Assembly (NCBI GenBank): GCA_965153455.1
Contig: OZ234500.1
Span: 13,596,557 to 13,660,556 of the forward strand
From: Sphagnum compactum
Taxonomy: Eukaryota; Bryophyta; Sphagnopsida; Sphagnales
DNA: 64,000 nt
Direction: 5' to 3'
Part shown: piece by piece, positions 11,607-23,284 of the stretch
How the letters are laid out: every line of letters begins with the position of its first letter
Position numbering within the stretch: the stretch's first letter is position 1
Program-made: the position numbers and the translations under genes
Notes under the pieces: generated by a model
Told to the model about the DNA's origin: nothing
Seen by the model: the letters and a program-made list of their open reading frames with translations, nothing else
The model's database searches: none

Positions 11607-13716
11607 CTCCTACCTGTGCATAGGTCATGATGTTAATTTAAAAATCTGTGTGAGCTCTGTGACACAAGAAGAAGGAGTCTTCCTTGCACTAGGGGTAGAC
11701 AGTTTTTCAGCCAACCTGCATTAAGAGTAGCCCCAGGCATGTTCCTTGACTGTTGGGTGAAGTAACATCAGCTATTGAATAGTTGAAGTACACCAAAATA
11801 CAACAATTAGACTAGCAAAAAAACTGCCCTGTTTCCATGTACGTTGAGGGATCGGCCTGACCAAGCAGAAAAGTTTGAGACAATAGGAACAACAGAAGAG
11901 CACAAATAAGACCACATCAAAAGTTTAAGAATTTTTGCAGCCTGTTAAGGACACAATTGCATAACATACACCTATTGATAGATTGAGATCTTAGCCTCTG
12001 CAGGTAACTGGGATTCACAAGATTTCATGACATGCTATGGAGCCCCCAACCCTAGGGTATTCAATCTGTATTCGGCTGTATTCAATTTTCAAATGTTAAC
12101 TTTGCAAAGATGACTCCTCAGCTCTCAACCAGATCCAAAAAACAAAAGAATCAGGAAGAGGCAAAACCCTAGCCCCCACAAGTTAATAATTACTCTCCTC
12201 CATGGGAAATATACAGATTGGATTGTGCAAAGATCAAATTCCCCATCTGGATTGGAGCACTCACCAACCCCTCCCACTGCTGATGGAAATTGCTTGAACG
12301 ATCTCAAATGAGTATCTTGCCAAAGCCTTGTCGCTGTGGAAAGTAGCCGTGTTGAACAAAGCTCTGGTCGTCCTGTCTTGAACAAATCAACCTGATTTCG
12401 TACAGCTGCAAGAAAGGTTCAGTCAGTTCAGGTACAAGCACCAAAATCCTGGGTGCAAAACCTTTCCAGAGGACTAACAGTTTACATTCCAATTGGACTT
12501 GTGTACCTTGCTTGATTGACTCTAACATCAGACAGCATCAAAAAGAGTCTACCACTTAAAACTGATTACAAATCTGCAATTAGTCACAAGTTGCAAATAC
12601 AGCAGAGTGAATGCCATATGGTAACCACAATAGTGGATCCGACCATAGTGGGTTAATCAGCGATGAGTTCTCAAAACTGTAGGAACCTTGGAGTTTCCAA
12701 CTTCCAAGACCTCACTGGGACACTTGGGCGAGGAGGCAGAAACCCTAAGTGGACTAAAGAGATCTCATGCTTGTTGGCAGAATCAATGTCACTGCTATCG
12801 AAAAAAAAATGAAAAAATCTGCATGGAGATGGACTGAACAGAAGACGGAGAAAATGATCCCTGTAATTTGGTTTGCTGAAAATTGCAAGAAAGGCATGTA
12901 TATGATCCTTCAACATTAACGTGAATATTGAATGACGAATTGGCAGGAATTTTTTTTGAAGTTCTCGGAGCATATAGAGTACCTGGAAATCGGAAGATTA
13001 GGGTTGGGACACGAGTTCCACAGCACGATGGTGAAAATGAGGGAGAGAGACGCCTGCTGATCACCCTTGCGATCTGCATTTCCACACGGAAATGTTTTCC
13101 GGAGGGAGATAATCATAGTTGTGAATGCATAAAACGGTACGTTGTCACAGCTTACCGAAGCCGGTCGTCCAAAACTTCGAGCCGATGCATGCATGAGGAG
13201 GATATATGCAGTCTTCGAAAGCACTCTCCAGTCCTCAGAGTACAAAAAGCCCCACACATCGAAATTGAAGTTCCTAATGAACGCCAGTATTTTTTTCAAG
13301 CAAACGAGTCACAGGCCATTTCCGCGCTTCACACTGGAATTTCACTTTTGCGAAGGGAGAGAGAGAACCGCCAACGTTTTCAAAATCCAAGGATGATGCC
13401 CCCTGCATCGTCATCAAGTAGCTTCGCGACAGCTCGTCGAAAGAAGCGGGATCAAATCAGAAAGAAGCCTGTACATTTCAATATTGCTCTCCTAAACTTT
13501 CCTAAGGGACAGAAATCTCCAAAATCTCCACCCAAAAAACAAAAAAGAAAACAAGCAATTTTATTTTTAAAAACCTGTCAAGACATCACTGGAGGATGGG
13601 AAGATCTTCTCGCAGGAATCAGCATGCAATTGGGAGGAAGACAAGAGGCGCAATTCCGTAGCAAAACAAAACGATGGCGCGTCGGGCCGTCTGCTCTCCC
13701 GCCTCCCGCTTGCTGA
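11607..13716. other. Spacer with possible 5' UTR exons and one long unassigned frame
   Basis: Upstream side of the minus-strand membrane-protein gene; 5' non-coding exons could lie here. A 262-codon open frame on the plus strand (12928-13716) has no family resemblance and is treated under findings. Confidence 0.4.
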
Positions 13717-15999
13717 CGCCGGCAGCGTCGCAAGAATAATTCAATGTAGGGTAAGGACCTACTGTAAGGCCCTAAGGTAAGGGCATACCTGAAATAAGGG
13801 CCCTGAGGAGGCGGAAACCAACGTAGGCCCGCAGCAGTCTTTTTTTTTCCCTGGCAAATTATCGCCAGATTTTTACTGTTTTTAAAACCCTGGCTACCAG
13901 TACCAGTACAAAGGGAAAAAGAGAGAAGGGGGGGGGGGTGGTGTTTATATTTTAAATCGCCTAAAAGGGAACCCCAATTGTGCTTTGGGTGTCGCCACAT
14001 TTATGTACGTAATGTAAAGCCTGAATCCTAAGGTAGATTGTGTAATAATGACAATATGCAATGAAAATGTGCACCCCGAAAATGAAATGTAATTTAAAAA
14101 AATGAAATATGCCTTTTAAAAGGTACCGTGCCTTTTGCATTTCAAAGAGGTACTATTATGACATATAACATACCCTACTTCATTACTAAATTTTTTAAGT
14201 CAAGGCTTTACCTTCATCTAAATATTCCTTGTTTTATGACTTAAAATAAATAAATAAAGGCTTAAGTTCATCCAAATGTGCACATTGTTGTTTGTTCATT
14301 CAAAGTTCCCACAACAATGTGCATCATTCCAACTAGTAATCATCAATTGCAACCAGGTAGGGTAACCAGGTCGGTTATCGTACATTTAAGCGCTTAGAGC
14401 AAAATAACAGCCAATCAAGTATTTGGCTCGTCTTACTATTCAAATATTTTTGTAAATCAACTCTAAGCACATCCATAATCACTTAAATCACATCGAATGG
14501 TTCACAAATGACGAAGATATGCCCATTCAAAGTATGGGTCCTTTAAAAGTTGGAAAAGATACAAAGCAAACACATGGGTGGCTGATCAGCAAACACGTCA
14601 CATTGCATGATCAATTTTCAATCTATTGACAAGTGGACAACATACATACAGCTTGTTTCAAACTGGATGGATGCCAACACCATTAACTTTTTCATACAAA
14701 ACAATTCATCATGCATGAAGTGCCAAGATTAAAAATGTCAAAAAAAAAAAAACCAATCAACGATCATAGCAAAAAAGTTGTTCCATTAACCCTAATTTGC
14801 TAAACTAAAATGGGATCTTGAAATGACACAAAATTTTCAAGATGTAAACATTACAAATAACTACTTGGAATATGAATATCCAATGAGTAACAGAAGTGAC
14901 CAAATATGATCATAGCTAGCTCTAACACAATGGTTCCAACACAAAACACAATTTTTTTTTCCAAAATCAATATATGATTGCACTACTATTGAAATTACAC
15001 AAAGTGATTGTGCCAACTATATATATATTGTTATAATAGATTTACATTTGCCCAAATGAAACACCTTATTTACAAGTTATGCCATTAAAAACCCCCAAAT
15101 TTGCTTGTGACACATAACCCAAAGTGCCCAAACAATGGAATCGTTGCTAGAATGATAAAACTCCATATCTTAAGCATGCTCAAACTAAATGAACTTCAAA
15201 AGAAAATCTTTCAACTTTTCAATCAAATACCAATAAACAAAATGGCAATAACCAGACATGACTATGTATATTGTTGATACCACAATACGAATGGTAGATA
15301 TGCAAAAATTCAAATTATCAAAGAGTATTTTGATGTATTGGGGCTATAATCTATGTGTTGAGGTTTCACGTACCTACATCACAACTACTAGAATGTTGAT
15401 TGGTGAACTAGTTTTCTTATTCATTAAACACATGCAAACAAAGTGATAAGGAAAAGCTCATGAAAAAAATTACATGAATTCATACACTATATAAACAACA
15501 TATATGTGCATAATATTAATGAAACAATGAAGCAAGTTAAGGACACATGTGCATACAAGAAATGGATGTACAAGAGATGACTACTTAGAAATGACATGCG
15601 ATCGATGGTTAAAAAAGAACCATTTGCACAAATAAAAATTATAAACTAGTTGTCTTTTTAAAGTTATGTTAAGGTCTTGAAAGTAATGGTAACATAAATA
15701 TCACCTTATGGTTTTGATGTTGGGTATATTGTAAATCATTCTTTTCTATAACTACTAGAGTTGAGGGATTATTTATCTATACTTGTAAAGTTGGATTGGA
15801 TGTGGGGACTATAACATAAAATAAAATTTTGATGACATCATTCACAAGTCAATTTGTGTTGTTTCAATATTATTAGTAACTATATATATATATATATATA
15901 TAGCAAATGCAACAATCTTACATCACAACACTATTTGGATAGTATCATATCATTGTCCAAAATTTTGTTGTACATGACTTTTTCCTCAGATTGTTTCAG
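13717..15999. other. AT-rich intergenic spacer
   Basis: A short GC-rich patch near 13680-13730 gives way to strongly AT-rich sequence with poly-A and poly-G runs. No gene, RNA or element termini were recognised. It ends in a (TA)n tract. Confidence 0.5.
15882..15901. repeat. (TA)n microsatellite
   Basis: A perfect run of about ten TA units in AT-rich spacer, shortly upstream of the exon-like fragment at 16000. Confidence 0.9.
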
Positions 16000-16158
16000 G
16001 CTCCTAGTGTTCAGCATTTCTGGGCAGGCAGATGGGATTATGTCTGCATTGCACCTCTGGTTGAAGATGGCACCGTTCGCTGGGATGTAGCATGGGTTGA
16101 CCCATACCTCATGCTTGCGATACTGAATAATAACTTAGGGCCAGAACTATCCATGTGA
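16000..16158 (+). pseudogene. Orphan terminal-exon-like fragment, family unknown
   Basis: A polypyrimidine tract and acceptor (TTGTTTCAG) are followed by 52 open codons and a stop. The reading begins APSVQHFWAGRWDYVCIAPL, then VEDGTVRWDVAWVDPYLML, and is rich in W, D and other residues rarely produced by AT-rich spacer, so it looks like real coding sequence. No other exon was found nearby on either side. It may be the last exon of a decayed or captured gene, or of a gene with a long upstream intron. I do not recognise the family. Confidence 0.35.
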
Positions 16159-18749
16159 AAAATTTACTTACATTCGGTATTTATCCACAAAGCATTAGGA
16201 TTTCAAAACTTGTTTTTCCAAATGGGTGTTGGACCTTAGCTGATATTGAACCTCCATTATTGTCAAAACATGTCCATGTGAGGATCAAACTTATTATACA
16301 CATGGCCCCTCTGTTGATCTCATGTGACCTCCATGCTGATGGCCAACATCTTTTTAGAAATTTTTTTGTTTGTAGCCAAAAACTATAAAAAGAAGGATTT
16401 GCCCTTGAAAACCTCCAAAATCACTTCATTTTCAAGTTTTTCATTAACAAGAAATTGTTTTTAAAAAGGCTGCCTGTGGCTGAGAACCAAGGTCAACAAT
16501 TGCAGTCCTCACTTGTGGCTGATAAATTGATGATTGATGGCAACTACAGAACTTCTCGTTTGGACAGTGACCAACTTACAAAAGAACAGCCTACCATGCT
16601 TTGTTGTACAAAAAACCTCTGAATTTATGTCTTGAACACATACCCAATATCCACTCCAGTTGATGCTAATGGTCTTTTGAGATATGGCATAAAAAATCAA
16701 AGGGAGAAGAAGCATTTGTTGGTCTTCCACACAGAAGAATTGCAGCCCCTCTGTGTTTTTTTCTCTTTCAAAGCACAACAGCAGACTGAACCTGACAAGC
16801 TGTTGGCAGCCCCTCTGTTTTTGGAGTCACCAGAAGCGGGATCAACTGGGGCAAATAGGGAGCATTCCCACACCAGCTTCTTTCTTCATGCCACTCTCAT
16901 AGAATGAATGCATTGCAACCTCAGGAATGATGGGCACCTATGCAATCCACCAATCCAGCCTTTTCATGAAATCATTTTCTGATGCAGCAGAAGATGTCCA
17001 GTGGAAATTCATGTCACAGCAGTTTGCTAGACTCGATCCCGGTAGAAGTACTCCACATTTGAGTTTGGCTGTAGGCACTAAAGTTCAGCTACATTGGCCC
17101 AAATCTAGGTCTACCTTCAACTCAGCAAAAGTAAATCAGATTTGAGTAGACATTTCCCAAATACAAACATTAATTAGCACAGGTCCACTTGATGCAAAAC
17201 TTGTGACTGTGGAGGTGTATGCACCAGGGTGTTGATGGAAGCCACCTTGTGGATACACTGAAAATCCAGTATATCTGGGTGGTCTGTAAACATCCCTGCC
17301 ACCTCTTTGTTGTCATCTGCCACCAACATAGAAAAAGAATTGTACACAAGTCATTAGCCTACTTTGAATTCTCCTTATTTGTTACTTACCATTTCAGCAA
17401 AGGAGCACAGATTTCCCCAACTATACAGCACGTATAAAGCTTGTGACGTTGAAAATCCAGCCCTCCATGGGTGCAATTTAAAACAGGTGCAGGAGAAGAT
17501 GAATTCACCACATGTCCTGGTAGAACTTGTGAAGAAGGGGGTTGACATGTCCAGCATCTGAAATCCAAACATTTATAAACCAGCCCATTCCCGGTTTGGT
17601 GGGTGCCATCTTTTCTGCAGATGCCATGAGCCTCCTCCTCAGTGAGATATGTAATGTGTACCCAGAAATGAAGTAACATGCTCCCCACAAGCAGTCATAA
17701 CGCAAGCTCAGCATCATAATCACTGGACACCATAAATGTACAAAGCACTCGTCTGCTGTCACTTCACCCCACAACACTGGTTTTTCAACCAATGCCCGGT
17801 ATGTTGTGTGTAGTCACATATGTTTGAGATTGCAGAGAAAACTCCAAGACAACACTTTGGAGGTACTGTTCAGCCAGCTCAAGCCAAACTGAAACTAGCA
17901 CTACAGGAGTGAGTAGTCATTATCCTCATGACTCATCTTAAACCTCAATGAGTCACTCACAAATTGTCTATTACCTTCATGATAGAGGCCAATGCCAAGC
18001 TGCAATAACTCCCCCTGCACTGCCATCAGCTCCCGGCAGCGGGTTTAGATAAGAATACAATATATGTCAAATTAAAAAAAGAACCACATTTTTTATGTGA
18101 GAAACTTGAAACCCTAAATATTGCTCATTCTACACAAAGCAAGCCTGAAAACCCCAACACAAAGCTAGAATTATTTTTCTCTAGTCATTCACAGTTCTTT
18201 GTTCTGTTAAAAAGCTCCGGCACAATGAATGCAATAGTCTTGCCGTGTTTGAAATCTGAGGCAAAACTACACTGGAAATTGAAACTCATACATCAACCAA
18301 TGCATACTACAAATTCATGCCCATAAGTCAGTAAACCACATGATGTCCAGGGAAAGCACTGCAGTGCTTGATGAACCTGAAATTCTGCAATTCATGTGAC
18401 AGCTTGTTAACAAGTCTGACTGCAAGTAGAGAACTTTGTGCTCAATCATTTGTGCAGAGAGAATTGTACATTCAATCATACATTTGGAAGATGTGCTGCA
18501 ATTGACTCCATTCCAATAAAGCAATATGTGCTCACAACCAACATATTTGAAGGACTTGGGATTCCTGTAAGCTTGCCCGTGAAGCAATGGGTCAAAAATT
18601 TGCATACAAGAGTTACATTATCTATGAACTTTCAAACTACCAACTGTCTTTGAAGAAAGCTAAGAATTGAACAATTTGTTCACGAACAAGTAAACCCCAC
18701 TACATCATCGAAGGAATGCAAAGAGACTTAGAAGTTATTACATTTGTCA
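16159..18749. other. Intergenic, no gene seen
   Basis: Moderately AT-rich sequence with several short open frames on both strands, none with family features. A 19-bp string (GATTGCAGAGAAAACTCCA at 17828) recurs at 36413, suggesting dispersed repeat content. The last few hundred bases are probably the 3' flank of the minus-strand ABCG gene. Confidence 0.45.
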
Positions 18750-20776
18750 TCATCGCCTTCTCCTCAAAAGCTTAAAACACAATACACCGTAGCTGAGAAG
18801 GCGGTAGGCGATTGCAAAGCTCACCATGATAATCACATTTACCCATTTGTTTTCTCCTGTCAATCCAGATGCCGCCAATATATCCTCTCCTGAGAGCAAG
18901 CATCTGTCTGCGTAGATGGGACCAAAACACTTGTCATGGCCAACGCTGGTGTATTCGTTGATGAGCAAGGCGTCCAATGGATACTTGAACAGGGAAGTGT
19001 AATGCAAAAGAAGCCCGTATTTAGGCATGTACTCCTTGCTTATGAAATATCCAGAGCATAAAAAGAAGGCACCCATGAAGCCTGTGACCAAGGAATTGCC
19101 CATGATGAAATCTGAGACCATTGAACTGAAGAAAGCCACGAAAGAGTTGGCAGTTATCAACAGAATCCAAATGACTAGAAGGAAAAAGAGAAACGCCCTG
19201 TAGTTGGGTGCCAATCCCACCAGCCAGTACGAGGGAACCACGTACAGAGTCGCAAGCAAGAACAGGAAGGGGAGGAAAACTATAGTGTTGGCCAGGACGT
19301 AGGAAGAGACGCGATAAGCGCCTCTGGAAGTTTCCCTGGCCAGTATCAGGCGTTCCTCCAGAAACATTGGGAGGGCTTCGATGCTGGAAGTCAGAAGAAA
19401 AGTGAGGGTAAAAGCGAGGAAACCCGCTCGTTCCTGAGCTCCTCGCGAGCCGTAACCCATGTGGAGGTAAATGCTTCCGAGTCCGAACCCTGCTCCAATT
19501 GCCTGAATGGTGCGTGCTATGAGTAGCTGGCGAGTGCGGATGATGTTTTTGGAAAACCTGTGTGCAAGAACCATGACCTCCTTAGTACTTGAGTTGGCGA
19601 AGGTTACCTTGTCGGGCTTCTGATCCAGCTGCTGGTCCCTAGCTGGAGAAGGCGAAACTTTGTCGGCAGGGTCGTGCGTTGAAGAGGGATCTAACTGGAA
19701 GAGATCCTGCAACGTCAGGTCGGGAACTGCGTTATTCTCCTTTCCATTCCCATTCATTAACAGAATTCCGCTCTGGTCTGAATTGAGAGAGTCGACAGCA
19801 TCAATGGCGTACTCCAGTACATTGACTTGCGGAGGCACAAGGTGACCTGCAGCAGCAAGGCGCGAAGACAAAAGATCCAGCGGCCCGTGGTGCACCACGG
19901 AACCGTGAGCGATTAACAAAACAGAGTGGATGAGCTGTAGTATCTGGTATCCTGGCTGATGAATGCTAAGTATAATGGTGCGATTGTGAGACACGGCCAT
20001 CGTGCGCAGCATTGCCACGACGTGTAATGCGGCTCGTCAAGGATCAAAACCGCTGGGTCGTGAATCACATCCACGCCAATGGAGACTCTCCGTCTCTCTC
20101 CCCCCGACACGCCCCGAACACTCTCATTGCCTATCCTGGTGTTCGCGACATGGCTCAGCCCGAGCTCAGTCATGAGCGCCTCCACTCGTAAGATTTTCTC
20201 CTTCGTCGGCACTGAAGAAGGCAGACGTAAACGCGCACTGTATAGTAGAGTTTCTCGCACCGTGAGCATGGGGAACAGTGCGTCATCCTGCATTACGTAC
20301 CCCGAGATTCTGCGAAACCGCTGCATGTCCATGGGCAAACCATTGACTAGAATGCTACTCGAGGGACTACTTGGCTGGATACGTCCTGCCAGAACTTCCA
20401 GCAAAGTCGACTTCCCCGCACCACTCGGACCCGCGACAGCCAAAATCTCCCCTGGTCGAGCTGTGCACGTCACGTGCTTAAGGACGTAATGGGTCGCCTT
20501 GCTCCTGTACTGCGCGATCTCCGCCTTCACGCTTTCCAGCATTCCCTTGGGTGTCCCTTCCAGCTTCACAATCTTGTAAGACAAATTCCTCACCTCCAGC
20601 TCGTAGCTCTTGTTCCTTGGAGGCGACGGCGACGGCAAGCCAACTGCGATCTGGGACGCCTTAACGTACGGATACAACCTCCCGGAGTCCTTAGGTACTC
20701 CAGTACACTCCCCAGTACAACAACACACTACCTTACTCCGAGTGACGTTCGTAATCGGCGCTTTCCTTGTGTCCAT
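18750..20776 (-). pseudogene. Half-size ABCG transporter (ABCG5-like clade), frame broken at the D-loop
   Basis: Half-size ABCG proteins have one nucleotide-binding domain followed by six membrane helices, dimerise, and export lipids, wax precursors or hormones. The gene is intronless. From the ATG at 20776 the protein runs in one frame to 20031: LEVRNLSYKIVK, Walker A GPSGAGKST, Q-loop MQDDALFPMLTVRETLLYSA, signature VSGGERRRVSIG, Walker B AVLILDEP. Right after EP the frame breaks; the D-loop (normally TSGLDS) is absent and homology resumes in another frame at 20030 with ALHVVAMLRTM, the H-loop ILSIHQPGYQ and an ABC-2 membrane domain ending LLRRRR. A deletion of about 25 nt explains this. 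The rest is intact with strong coding bias, so the lesion is recent, allelic or a sequence error. The clade is inferred from the short N-terminus and absence of introns. Confidence 0.9.
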
Positions 20777-23284
20777 CTCCCGAAACGTTCCCAAGCATGC
20801 AATCCAGCTATGGATAATCAAACTCAGCTCACGTAATCCCTTAATCCCCAACACTACAAAACTTCAACAAACTTAAGTGGACCGACCTGCAGAGAACAGA
20901 ATTAGTATTCACATCCCATTGTCAAGCTAGCTTGCAGAACGGCACGCAGCCAGCTGTAGCGAAAAGCTTTCATGACAACAATGTCGACCACAATGCACAT
21001 ACAGACATACAATGCGGTGGGTGAAAACAATCAGGCCGCAAAGATGTACCCCAAAAAAAAAATGGAGAACACAAGAGATAAAAAAACAACGCGAGCACTT
21101 GTAGCTGCTGCTAGCTGCAGCCGAAGAAACTCAAAATCATAACTGATCTCTCCTGAAACAGCAGCAGGAAGTTACTGAGATCTCCAGGAGCTAATATTGT
21201 GCGCACATCTATGCGATTCATCAACGACTGCATGACACACAACATTCAACAAAACGACAATGCCCGATATCTCGAAGCCAAATCATAAGAGGTACGAGAA
21301 GGGTGGGTAGGTGCATGGGTGGGTGTTGTTGCAAAAAGTTGTGCTCCAAATTCTGTTTAGTCAGAGTAGTATAAAATGTTTCTCAAATGTGGTTCTAAAA
21401 ACAGACGCTAATTAATGTGTAGGGACGAATAAGTTGGTGGCAAGGTACGGTTGCACGTCCTTTCAGCAAACTTTCCATCAAATCTTCTCTGTCACACTGC
21501 CTCCTGCCCAATGGCCCATAAGCCAGGTTACAATACATTGACTTGTTAGAATCTGTATTCATAACTGTGTTGGGTATGGTTTAGGGAGCAACCCAAAGTT
21601 CACATTAAAGACTCATTCAGTGTGGCGGAGACTTGAGACCTGCGCTTTTTATATTTAGAATGAAAGCATCATGGTCCCAACAACATTTTGCCCAACTGCC
21701 AACTGGTGACAAATTGTAATCTTGTAGTTACCAGTGTTGGTCGGTTCTTAGTTGGGCTCAAGAGAGTGAAACCAGAGAAACCTGATTCCTCATGGTCCAT
21801 AGATCGATTTGATTAGGGTAGACTGAAGGTTATCCACTGCAGCATTGTTTTGGCATTTTGTGTTAATGTAAAGTTTTTCAGAATTGCATTTCTTCACTGT
21901 TTCTTGGCAACATTAGGTAGCCCTCTCTTTTTGATGACAACACCTAAATGCAAACACTTCATCCTACTAACCTATTCCCACTTGAACCTTAAAATCCATT
22001 TTGCCAATGATCTCCTATTCACATCTTGCTTTACTAAAAGTGATGGTAGTAAGCTTCACGAGAGGGGAGATGTGAAGGAGAAACAGGCAAGGGCTAGGTT
22101 TGACATTGGATGGTCAAATGTAGTCACTTAAGACACCATTTGATCAAAATCATCCATTGCACAGATGGCTCCTAACCACCTCCTAGACATTGATTCTTGA
22201 TGGCATGATGAGGATTTGATAGTTTAAATCACTTTAGGTGTTTAGCACACCATCTTCAATTGTTGTCAAAATGCAAAAATTTTGCCCAAATGAAGAAAAG
22301 AAAGGAAGGTGCAAAGGTTTTTCTTGGGAAAAATGGGCCCAAGTCACCATATTATGAGGAAAAAAACTTTAAAGTTGTCATAGTAAGAGAATACGTTCCA
22401 ACAAGTGAGCAAAACAGGAGGAATCCTAAAATTTTCTAGTTGCCCCTCTGATCTCTAACCAAATTTGGGAAAAAAAACACTGATTATCACTGCTGCTACA
22501 GAATGGCTCAAGTGGGCCCGCACCCACCAGCACACCATGCAGGATGGATGGTGTGTGAACATGAAACACTTTTTCAATGTATTTGTATCTCATAGCTAAT
22601 CAGAGTGGTTAGCTATGTACTAATTGCTCACATGCATCCATCTACCTAGTAGCCACCAATTGTCTTACCTATTTGAGTACCTATGTGGTAACCACTTACA
22701 TTTCCTACCTACTTAGCTATGATACTTACCCACTCATAGTTCATCTACAACTGAGGCATAACAGGTTCCCAATGGGTGGTGCACTAGTGGATAGATCACA
22801 TGATCCCAACAGAATGGGCTGTTAAACATGATGTTCAACCTTCCCTTTATAGTAGCAGAGACTAATGGAGAACTAGTGCTCTTTACAAGAACAAAATCAC
22901 CATAGCCTTCTCTGAAGGCTCACCCTGTAGAGATCAGGTCAAGAATGCAAAACTGCACCAACAACATGCAGAGGCAAATTGGACATGGGATAATTCAAGG
23001 TTTATTGACCAAGAATTTGCATAGCAAGTTTTCAATCTCTACTCCACCCCACATGGCCAAAACTAGTACAGGATATATATTGTTAAGCATAAGATCTCAA
23101 TTAGCTCCGACAATCAGGAAAATATCTGCTTCAAGTAGTTACACAGCTATGGTACACTTTGTGACAAATGATTGGGTGGCAAAAGATAGCTCCGAGATAT
23201 TGGTTTATTTGTGACTATGTGTCAGGTCTGTTGCAGATGTATTCACATTGAATTACCAGAAAATTCACTCTATACTTTTGCAAG
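20777..23284. other. Intergenic, ABCG promoter side
   Basis: Contains the presumed promoter of the ABCG gene (near 20.8-21.3 kb) and then AT-rich spacer. Around 22.58-22.75 kb there is a low-complexity patch of TAGCTA/ACCTACTTA words similar to the larger tract at 51.2-51.9 kb. No gene was recognised. Confidence 0.45.

Noticed and set aside
13578-14000. 140-codon open frame on the minus strand
   Set aside because: It overlaps the plus-strand frame at 12.93-13.72 kb, has low-complexity content and no family features; likely chance in a locally GC-rich patch.
20079-20876. Plus-strand open frames opposite the ABCG gene
   Set aside because: Antisense shadows of the GC-rich ATP-binding domain; no independent features.
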